Source: Steromphala cineraria (Eukaryota > Mollusca > Gastropoda > Trochida > Trochidae). Taken from it: 64,000 nucleotides of DNA. The stretch is taken from the NCBI GenBank assembly GCA_916613615.1, contig OU744720.1, positions 74,923,338 to 74,987,337 on the forward strand. Direction: 5' to 3'. Positions within the stretch are counted from its first letter, which is position 1, and every line of letters begins with the position of its first letter. The notes beneath the pieces are model-generated. The model saw only the letters and a program-made list of their open reading frames with translations, had not been told where the DNA came from and searched no databases. The position numbers and the translations under genes were made by a program. This document shows, piece by piece, positions 39,601 through 51,600 of this stretch.

Positions 39601-42600
39601 TTCACGAAATAGATAGTTGAAATGATTTTGTTAATGCCTTCATTAAACAAACATATTTTCACAAAACATTAACAAGACCCCATTTTTTAAAATAAAACAC
39701 CTGTAAATATGTGTTTTTGTAAATATGAAATAATCAAATCACATGTGTTTGAGATATTAAAACAATTTGAAACATACTTTGGTGCGTGCATTCGTTTATC
39801 CGATAGTTTGCTAATGGCAAACATGCAAAGATTATCGTCACACTAATACTTCTTTGAGAAACCTTAATTTTTTTAAGATAACAAGCATTTAGAGTATTTA
39901 AAGAAGAAAGACATTGTTTCACTTATGTGACAGGGATTGTGGGGGCTAAAGGCGAACCAGGGATTAAGGGAGGCAGTCCCGACCCCAAACAAGTGGCCGA
40001 GTATCTGCGGAGCTACACGAATCTGAGGGGCAACCCCGGCCAGAAAGGTATGTTCAACAGCAGACTCACACACGCTGGAAGCAACGTAATGATTTCATTT
40101 TGGTGTCTGAAATTATCTCTTTTCCAACTTTGTCGATATGTCCTAGTGTTAATATGTAACAGAGATAATACTTTCAATTAAATTTGATCACTTTATTTCT
40201 TCGTAGATCTATAACTTTACTAAGTTGTTATTTCATACATGTGAAAGATAGCTATATTCCGAAATGAAGGACCACTCAATTAAAGACCATTAAAATGAGA
40301 TATGCAATACGTCCGCAGTTAATAATGCAGTATCATTAAGGATGTTCGCTCCTCAAATTTATAGTATTAAACTTTTTTTCTAACTTATATTTTTTGAAAG
40401 ATCAAAGTATATAATTGGAAAATCAGCATTAAAAAATAGGGGGTAGTGTTTTTTTTTTCAAGATATGACGCCTGTAAGACAGTGGGATGAAGTACAATTT
40501 TAACATGGGAGTCTATGGGAAGATGAGAAAAAAACTGCTAAAAACTTTAAAATACTACATTTCTTGTATTAAACTTTTTTTCCTTTAGTGATATGTTACA
40601 AAGTTCATGTTACCCTACCGAAATCAATGAAAAAATATATATGGTAGTGGTTTTTTTTAAGCTTTTACACAAAATGTATCTGAAAACCCCCCTTTTTAGT
40701 CAAATTTGGACCATTTATGCTGTTTAAGCACTTTTTAGAGGTTCTAAAGTCACATTTTCTTTATTTCATTTGTTTTTTAAAAGTATGTAGATGATGTAGA
40801 ATATCATGAAGTATACAAAGATGAGAAAAAATCTTTACTTAATCATATTTCAATTTTAAATGATAACAGTAAGGAGCGGACATCCTCAAGGTAATTAAGT
40901 AACAGAATTTCAACCATTCCTATCCCCAGGGGATCACGGTACGAACGGGGAGCCAGGAAAGAACGGTTTGCTCGGACCCAGGGGTCCAGAAGGTCCCCCC
41001 GGACCCCCTGGAATACCTGGCAGAGACGGAACCGATGGGGAATCAGGTAACCCACCCTGAACGTCCTGGAATAGCACTCCATTAGGTCACATCCTCACCC
41101 AATGAACTAATAATTCACTGTATTGTCCTAACTATCTTGTAAAGTATCACGGTCTTGTCCCAATTGTAGACAACGTAGCAACAAAATAATATTAGTAGAA
41201 ATATTACAACATGCACCTGCTAAATCAGCATGTATTTATCCGGGGTACCCCCACACAAACCCTGGTATCTATCACAGGTTTAACCCGGTATGTGAAGGAG
41301 ATAACGTTGCAGGATGGAAACCCTCACTATACCCATTCAGCTACTAAACTTCTACTGTTGCTGCTTCCAGTACTACTACAACAACAAATACTACTATTAC
41401 ATGTTCTAAAATTTTAACAACTACTACAACTGCTACTACTATTGGTATGCCAACTATCTCTATTTTTAACACCACTAAGACTACCACTACTTACAATCTC
41501 ATTAAAATCAAATCTAGGATTCGTTCTCTTAGCTTATTTTCGTATTTATGAGTGACAACCAAATTACGAAAATAAGCTAAGAGAACGAATCCTAGATTTG
41601 ATTTTAATGAGATTGCCACTACCTACTACCTTTACTGCATGTAATACTACCCTTGCTATATTTTGCTCGACTTATACTACTACTTCTACAACAACTATTT
41701 ATGTCACCATTGCCAACATGTACCACTTCACGACTAACCCGTTGATTACAGGTGGGGAAGGTATTCCAGGTAACGACGGAGAGAAGGGTGCCCGTGGACT
41801 GCTGGGCTTTCCGGGAAAGAAAGGCGATCCAGGTGCATGTTTCTCCTAAAACCCTTAAAGGGGCAGTAGCACGTGTTTTTGAAAATTTTATATTTTACAT
41901 TTTCACTGATAATGGTACGTTAATCTAAATGTATTTTTTGATAGTGGCAAAAATATCATTACACAAATCAATCATCCATAGTCAGAGGACCATTTTGTGT
42001 GAACATCTTTAATTCATTTTGTGTAAGAAAATGAATCGCATGGCTAAACTTTAAGTCATATATTTGAATTATTACGGCTTCATATAGTTTAAGTACATTG
42101 TCTTTCAATTAGAAGCATTGATTTTCATTTTCCTGACATCATCTTATATTCCCCCTTAAACGTTCTACTGCCCCTTTAACTCATAACAAACATAACCCTA
42201 GGCAACAACAGATGAATCTCTCTTTTGAACTCATAACTATTTTTCATTCAACTGATACTAACGTGCATGGTTTACCACTGCTTGAGAAAAGATACTAACA
42301 ACAAAGTGCTTTAATTTATTTTTTGTTCAACGAACGAGACTCCCTAATCCTCATTATATCAAATGACGTTGGGATTGCTCAAAGTAAGGCTTTGAGTTTG
42401 AAATATGAGTGTTCTAAAGTATTTGATCTGCTACAAGACCAGTGTAATACGATACAATGTGGTCAATCGGAGTCAATTTCAACGTTATTGGACTATTAAT
42501 GAGTTCGTTTTACAAAAGGGTTTCTGATTAGTATTAAGTTGTCTAGCCGAACTGTATATTTTATCACTTCTTTACGATTCACAACTTATTTGCGAAATAA

Positions 42601-45600
42601 AAAACCAACCTTTTGTCATAATAATCAATTGAAACTATATTTCTTTAGAAAGAGTCAACTTCTTTCATTTTAACTTTTTTCATGAAAGCAGTTCCTGAAT
42701 CTAGGTTAATAACATAAAAAGATGATCCATTACATTGCTTTAAACAATATTGAAAAAGGCTTTAATCCATTGAGTAAATACTGACATATCCATGTGACTC
42801 TATATTCAGGCCCCCAGGGACCAGTGGGATCTCCCGGACAGAGAGGGATGCCGGGCAAAGATGGTCTGGATGGAAGCCCTGGAATACCAGGTATATATCA
42901 TAGTTTCTCCAGTTAAAAAACAAAATCGACCATAAAATGGTCGAACCACAAAGGTGTACCTTCTTTCTTCTAGTCGAAGCTTTTCCAAAATTACTGGACC
43001 CTCCTCCTCTTTAAAAATTAGGTTAAACCTTCCTATCAACATACATTCTTCTCCTAATGCGTAAGGTAGTGATATTTTAAAATACCATTTTCGGACACTT
43101 TTTTGTACTTATATAAAGTAATGGCTTGGCCGTTTTTGGCGAATCTTTCAGGGCTTGCAGCCAGTGACTTACATTCGCTGTGGATGGAGATAATTTTTTA
43201 TTTCGGTGTAAAAGGGGGAGAATACTCAAGAAAACAAACTTCAAGTTATTTTAGGTATTAGTGTTTCACATAAAAGATTGAAATAAAGTCTCACGTATTA
43301 TTAATATCATATAATATTATTGCTGAAAACAAACATGATATATCTGCAACTTTCAAGACTTTCGTTGATCATCAGATAAAGTCTTAAAAAATACTTAATA
43401 TTGTTTTTCTAAACACAATACATGATAAAGCTCAATTCTGCAATTCAAGTTGAATGAAACGTTCATTTCTAGCTCAAGAGGACGAAAAGGCCCGATGAGA
43501 ATTTTTCGCTTTTTCGACACCTCCTCCAGATTCACAGGGTCGAGGAATCTGAAAAACTGTGCACATGGCTTAAGTGGATTTAGATTTGGTGACTCTGTTA
43601 CCTACGGGCCATATGGGTCACGCGCATTTCTCTTACTTCGATGTACGCTCAAAGCCCGCCACTACCCGCGTACCTACTGCTTGCATTTAAAAGTATCTCA
43701 ATTTGTTTTGCAATTCACTACTCGAACTCATGAGAATAACTCCGTCTAATATTTCTTTCTTCGTTTATTGTTTCATTTTTTATTCAACAAACCTAATCTA
43801 TTCAGTTAGTAGTTTAAGTTATTATATACAAAACATACACTGTGTACGTCGCTTTTTCAATATCAATGGTAGACATTCTCTTTCCCTAAAAGCTACTGAT
43901 ACCATTCAACGTAATCTCGTCTTCTCGGCAGATACAGAACTTAATTTCATCCAACTTAATTCGTTGTCCATGGCTACCAATCAGAAATTTGTCCATCGAT
44001 GGATTGAAGAGTCCTGATATCTGAGTCATTAAAATTTAAAACAAAATTGTAAACAACTGATCAACAACAAAGACAGCAGTATTTACCTGAACATGTTATT
44101 GGTAAAATTTATGATGCAAGAAAACGTTAGTTAGGTAAAGTATGTTGTTAGAATTAAAATATATAAATGAATTCATAACAGTTTCTTGAAAATTCAGTGG
44201 AGGAAATATAACCTACAATTGATTAATATTTTCTTTTCCAAAAGTAGGAATGTAGTTTAAAAAGCAACAAAGCTGACCGTACACATTCTTCGCAAAAAGA
44301 AGAATAATTTTGTTGCCTCAATAACACAATCTCAAGCATAACCGTTTCTACTTAGAATCCACTATCTTAGTTCAACTGTCAACATTCAACACAAGTTAAC
44401 CACCCTTGTCGTACTGCACGAGGTTTTCATGCTATGAACATCGACACGCAGCGTCGCGCTTGGTAACACTTGGTGTTTGTTTGATTCGTCTGAACGGCGT
44501 ACACATATTCACCGGGCAGGTGATCGGCGTACGCCGGACCTGAAACAGGTTGAATGAAGTGCATCGGCGCATGTACAGAAAGGAGTCCTCATTCCTCATG
44601 AATTAAGAACTCATTTATATTATTCGAATCTTTGTTTTCCATATTCTACCTCCCCGAAATATCGATAAAAATTCCACATTGTATTATAATTCATATCGTT
44701 TATGAATCAGTTTGATTTGTTATCGTCAAAAGTAACCGAGTCTCAAAGATTAGTTGTGTAATGTCGCCCAGAAGACATTTGTCCGCCACTGTACGCCGGG
44801 TTCTCCTTTCTGTTCAAATCGTCATTTTCCGACACACATCTTGTTCAAGCGTCGAGTGCAAATAAGTGCAACGCCGCTCTCGTCATTTCTGACGGCTCAC
44901 GCCGAATATTGCGACGCGTTTGTAATCAAGCAGTTCCATATGCCGCGAAGTGCACCTTCATTGAAAGGAACGGTAGCACTGTTTACATTTGTTCAACATT
45001 TTCCAAGTTACCATTAGTTTATGCCATATCTGTAATTTTGGAAGGGTCAAACATCTCATTGCTCAACCAGATAATGCATAAAGCCACATAGTTGTAGGAG
45101 AAATTATCAGGTATTAAGCAAATACCATTGTCGGCCATTTTTGTGTGAACACATTTATTCTTTGTAAGTACTGAAATGGATTTACACTGATAAAGTGAAC
45201 ATGGTACCTTACGTTTTACTGAATTATTTGATTATAATATATACTGTCTTGCAAATGGTAAGAGATATTTTAGTTTTCGTAAGATCGTTGTATTTACCTA
45301 GTAAACGTAATACCACGCCTTTAACATTGAGTAAGCACTCGCTAACATCCCGGGAAAGTTCGTGTGAAATGGCAGGTATTGAAAATACTGCACACTTCAT
45401 TCATACATCAGTGAAGGTTCCCAAGAATTGTTATATAACTAAATATTTCCTTTAATTTTGGATCTGTTTTTCTCGGATCAAGCGAGATGTAAGTCGGTGA
45501 CATGTATTTGAGATGTAGCGCACTCACCCCCTCCTCGGACAAAGTGTCCGTGATATTTCCCAATGCAACTCACAAACTATGGTATTAACATTACTTTGCC

Positions 45601-48600
45601 GGTAAAAGATGGAGTTGCACAATCAGAGACATTTTTTCAAACTTTGGTCTTTTCCTGTATTCAAGAGGAAGACTTAACCCCCTCACCTTTACAATGGATA
45701 GGATCTAAGTTAAACCCGATTACCATCCATGATTCATAACGAAACTCAATGTATTTTGAAAAAAGGTCATCTTATTGGCAAATTTCATCACTGATGGTCC
45801 TTTTGATAATTTATATCATTTGATTTGAACAGAAGTTGCATGGAAAAATAGTGGCCTCTCAGTAATAATATTATAAGGTCAGTTTTGATCTTTTGTTCAA
45901 GGAATTATTAATGTTTATAACAGTTTTCATTTTCGGAATTTTCGGAATGTGTTTGAAAGGTACAAATTATTTCTAACTGTAAATCAATATATGAGTTATG
46001 CATACTGTAAAGTACAATTTTCTACTTGTTTTCTTTACAGGCGACGCCGGACTCAATGGTACTGACGGTATTCCGGGCCGCCGGGGCAAGAAAGGCGACA
46101 GAGGAGAGAATGGGAGGGACGGAGAGCGAGGGGTGGGGGGTACCCCGGGGGTGCCTGGTCTCAAGGGACAGAAGGGGGACAGAGGACCCAAGGGATGGCG
46201 AGGACAAACCACCAGCTGCCAATGTGAGGCTGAGTCAAGAGCATCATTGCCCACTTTCTCTGTCTATACTTTTTTGTCTATCTTATCGATTCAGTAATAT
46301 GATTACTCAGAAAAAATGCTTGTGTAAGCAAGTAGGTATTTTGTAGTTTCTTTTATTGTACAAGCGTTAGATGCTTTGTGCTATTGTCTTTTTGTACTAT
46401 ATCATTTCATAAAATTGTTTTAGTACGGTTCACATATATCTACCCCTTTTCTTATTCACCCACTTACTTGCTTTCTTCTTAATCTTTCAGCATGTAGACT
46501 ACTTACTGCCACATACTTATCCTCCTAAGATTTCTAATTCTTCTCATCTCGATTTTTTTTATATAAACCTCTTTCATTTTTTGTCACTTCTATTCTTTCG
46601 ACTAGCTTATATCGGCGGATCCAGGAATTCTTAAAAGGAAAGTAGCCCCAGGCAAACACTCCTGATCCAGCCTCAGTTTTAATAAGAGGAGTTCTCGGGC
46701 AAATCAAACTAGCGGCACAAAATTAAGCATAAACTATTCTAGCATGGAAAGCTTACCTACTTAATTACAATACGGCCAAATAGCGCGATCTTGTTCTGTC
46801 CACAAAGCAAATTCTTTGAATGATTAGTTTTGAAATGGTCACGCTATTAACTTTGATGATGCATAACTTTCGAAAAAAAGGTCCTGGTGACCCGGTAGTT
46901 CATATTTTTGCGGTTAATTAAAAGCGCAACCTTAATGGGATGATTTGGGTTAGAACACACTAAACCTACTCCATCCTGTCTCAGGGTACGAACGTTACGC
47001 TAACTCCACTAATCTGTATCAATTGGTTTTATCCCAAGTCGGGCCGCGCGAGCGAATCTAGCTTCTGAGCCCAGGGTACAGTTTCGTGGAGTTAGCGTAA
47101 CGTTCGTACCCTGAGACAGGATGAACCTACTCCGCCTTCCTGTATCCGTCACTTGTTCCCTCTCCTATCCCCTAGTCTGTCTTCTCTCACTTCACCTCTC
47201 TTCTGCATGCACTGATGCATGGTTTCAGGTCGATGGGGTCGACCTGGTCGCAAGGGGGCGCTAGGATCAACATGGGTCAGGGGACCGCAAGGTAGCAGAT
47301 ACAGCAACTTCAATTATTGAACCAATCGTGTGACTAGAATTGCATTTTAAGTTTGGCGACTTTTTTGAAGCGCTTCTCCCTTTTGGTAATACTTGTCTAA
47401 ATGTCACATTGGTTTCGGAAATATACTTTTTGTCTTTTGATATCTTCTTTTTCTTTGTAGCCTTTTATAGTTGATGAAATACATAAACACTTGGGGAATA
47501 GGTGATTATGTATTTGACGATTTCTGACATCATTGCATAAAAACACATATTAACAAGGTCATTTCGAAACAACTGTAATACTAACGGTATTAAATAAGAA
47601 CGAAATGACAAATTATCTACAAAATATGACGACTTTGCATTTAAGAAACCCTTTCAGTCAAAATACCAAGGCGATTTAAACATTTGTAAATTGGTGGATT
47701 ACTTTTCTTGTCTGCGAAGATTTTTGTTGACTATACTCATGTTTGGAAAAAAAAGTTTCCTGAAGACAATGTTTCTTTGTACGACATGCAAGGAATATTG
47801 AATTTAAAATAATGTATGCATCGACACACTAAAGTTATACTATTAACAGTCATTTTAATGCTTGGATTTGAATTAAAAAAACATGAATTTTTAAAAAAAA
47901 AGGAGTGGAAGACTTAATATTCAATGATTGATAATCAATAAGTAAACAAATTATATTTTTTGTGCGTAAGCAGGTATTATAATCATGGCTTCTATGTTAA
48001 ATATTATATGAGTTAAACGTTTTACCTCTAGACGACCTTATATTTGAGTGACCATTTAACACTTATGGTTGTATTCTTCTGAACTACCACATACTTGTTT
48101 TATGTAATTTTTTGTACTTCTAAGAAATAATTGTCATCGTTTTTATTCTTGCTGACAGGTGAGAAAGGACAGTCTGGTATTATGGGTGAGTAACTGGCTC
48201 GAAAATACAAAACAGAAAGATCAATACGATGATAGACAAACGTTTACTCCCTGAAAAAAATTCTTTACCAATTTTATTATTTTGATTTTTTATTTCAAAA
48301 GGAATATAAAGGAGCCCTGAACAATACTGCCTAAAGCTGAGGCATCTAGACTTGTCAATATTTTCTAGACTTAAGAAGGCTCCTTTATTGTTTTGACTTT
48401 AGTTTCTGGACAACAGACTAATACGATGAATTAGCTAGTTATTTTGAAAAGAATGAGGCGCCATTAAGAAAGGGTCCAACATGTTATAACAAATTGTTTT
48501 GTTATAATTCCTGATATCAGTTTGAATGAATGAAACAATTAAATATATGTAATAATTACTCGCCCGTGTAAGATATCGCAGTGTTATATTTTTACGGCAT

Positions 48601-51600
48601 TATTAAACTAGTTTAATAAAACAATTTAAGTATGACGTCACATTGGTGTGTGGTTATAACGGCATTGAGGAAGCGAGCCGTCGAGGAAATGTTTATTTCA
48701 GTATCCTGTCACCGATTTTGCTTGAATAAGGACAAGTAATAAACAGAATACTAAACTCCTTTCTATTTAATACCATTCTTATTAAATTCGTGAATGATTT
48801 GATATCAAACTCGCTTTCGCTCGTTTTATACACAACTATTAACTCGTTTAATCAAAATAGTATTAAATGGAAGGTAGTTTAGTATCCTCAATTTATAAAT
48901 CTCGATCCATAATAAAATATGATCTTGTTTGATACTTATATGAATCTTACATTGCAGGCCCTATGGGACCGATGGGCCCTAAAGGAGACAGGGGATACAC
49001 TGGAATATGTCCAGGTAGGGTTTGCTACAGCATTAACATTATTTGAACAAGGACTGTGAGTTCGATATTAGTCTACATAATGACAACAATAAGCAAGTTT
49101 GTTTGTTATCATCATTGCGATCCAGCAATATACTTGATAAATGTAAACAATGTTAATTATAAAATTAAAAAATTAATTTATATCTCTTGTCAGAATGACC
49201 AACTGTTTTGAAGCTACTGATTTGTACAGAGAGAAGACGTACGGGATATGATTGATATTAAATTTAATAATTTTGTGACATTTTTTCAGCAAGATGTAAT
49301 GGAAAAACTACAGCAGTGACAACAACGTTAGGTAAGATTAACCCAATGATCATTATGAAAGGGTTTATTTGTTTCACTCTAGTTAAAACAAGCTGTTGTG
49401 GTCCGTTACCACATCTAGCGATTTGTGCATCTATTTTATTCAAGCTGGTAAATCGGCCAGTCATAATAGAGCTGACCGAGCACTTGGAATCGCTGGGCAA
49501 TCCGATATTTCGCCGTTCTTTTGCACCTTGATTACAAAATCTGATTTTTCCTTTAACCCATGTTATGATGATTCTACAAACGACAGCATGTGATAGTCAA
49601 GATACAGAGAAACCCTGTCTTTTATTGTTTCAAAACTAATTCCTTTTCCTCGGTCGGTTCAAAATTTGCCAAAAAGTCCAAAAGTAATTCGTTAGACGGT
49701 GCATTAATTTTTTTTGGAAATGGATAGATTTGTTTAAAAACTAACCTCAGTAGGAATAAACTACAATTTAGGAAATATTCTAAACGTGCGAACATGTTCA
49801 TAAATACAGCATTGGGTTTTTAGAATGAAATAAATAGCCTATATCCAACTGCTTATCAGAACTTCACAAGCCCAAAGGAACTCATGAACCCACCATTTAT
49901 TATAATATGTTACCATAGCTACCACAACAACTACCCCCACACCGACGCTTCCTCCACGGTTGAAGAGTGAGTCTCGTTACATTGACCTTTATACACAGTG
50001 TCACAATAATGCCTATATGTATCTGAATATATATATCTGACTAACATTGATTAACAATTTTGAAGGGCGCATGCGCACACGTACATATTCACTACTGTGA
50101 TCAGATCGCCTCCGCACATTGTATACTAATAACTAATTTGATGCTATTTCGTGAGGTCTATACATCTTGAGAACCATTGTTTTTTTATATTGGAATATTT
50201 TTTGTGACAAATAAAAAGGTGAAATAAGCTGAAATGCAGAATTCAAAATCAACGCTTTTTAAACAAAATTTGAAACTTGGAAGTTAAGATCCTGAAAGCT
50301 GCTAATCTAATATTAACTTTAATGTTTCTTTGAAGACAGAAGAAACAGTTTCAACCTTCAGGCACATAAATGAGTAGCTGTAGCTGGAACTAGAATATGG
50401 AGAGCAGCTATATGCTAAATGTCGTGTTCGACTGGTAGAAGTATATTACTGCACATGATTTATGCTTGGAATTCAACAACGAGACATGTGTATTCATAAT
50501 TGGCACATTTTGGGTGAACATTGAGTTTGTGTAGAATTGAAGATGTTACCCTCATCATTACACTCAAATTGGTACTAGTTTTTAACCTGATATTTAGAAA
50601 ATTATTATATGACATCATAGTATCAAGCGTCACGTCAGACCAATGGTTGATGGCGTGTTGTTATTAAGGAAATGGTGACCGGCAATGGAGCTGAAGGTGC
50701 TAACTCTCTCAGTAATGATTTTGATAGATTTTGGTATCGATTGATGGAAATTTAGTTATTAATTTATTGATGAAATTACATATTCTTGTTACCAATATCT
50801 TATATTAGATAAACACATATATCACTAATTGATACATTAGCCTCATAGTATAGACAGTAAAGGTACATCTCTCAGTAATGATTTTGATAGATTTCGTATC
50901 GATTTATTTCTAGATCTGTGGTGATGAAATTACATATTCTTGTTATTGAAATTTGGTATGAGCTAAACACATACATTGTGTATAGTACTTAATGATACAT
51001 TAGCCTAGCAATGTTCATAGTATAGACAGTAAAGATAAATCTCTCGGTAATGAGTTTGATAGATTTCTTATTTGGGATTTATTTCTAGATCTGAGTTGAT
51101 GAAATTACAATCTTGTTATCAATATTTTGTATGAGAAAAACACATATAGTACTTAATGATACATTAGCCTAGCAATGTTCATAGTATAGACAGTAAAGAT
51201 AATCCTTTATCCTGTTATCTGTTGCCTGATATAGCAAATGTATTACATGAGCTCGAGGCCTGACCTAACTGCTGTAAACTGGTAGAATTTGCTTTTTTAT
51301 TTTGGATTTGAAATAAAATGAATAGTTCTGGACATGCTTATTTCAGACAGGTGTTATATACAATGAGATGTTGTTTCCAGGTGCTAGATCGTCTAGAAAC
51401 ACCGGTGCTACTTTATCTTCCATCTACCATAACGTGCTTCCTTTACTTATATGCTACAAGTACGATAAGTAAAGTTTATTAAATTTACTTTATGTTGTTA
51501 TTAGAATTTAGTTTCGTGTTTGTGCATACGTTTTGCAACGTAAAGTAAATGTTGTATGTTATCAATATTAAAATTAGATGTATTTTAGAAGTTTGAATTA

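Noticed and set aside
43450..44017. Two overlapping plus-strand frames in intron 7
   Set aside because: No recognisable domain, not in frame with flanking exons and no good splice pair.
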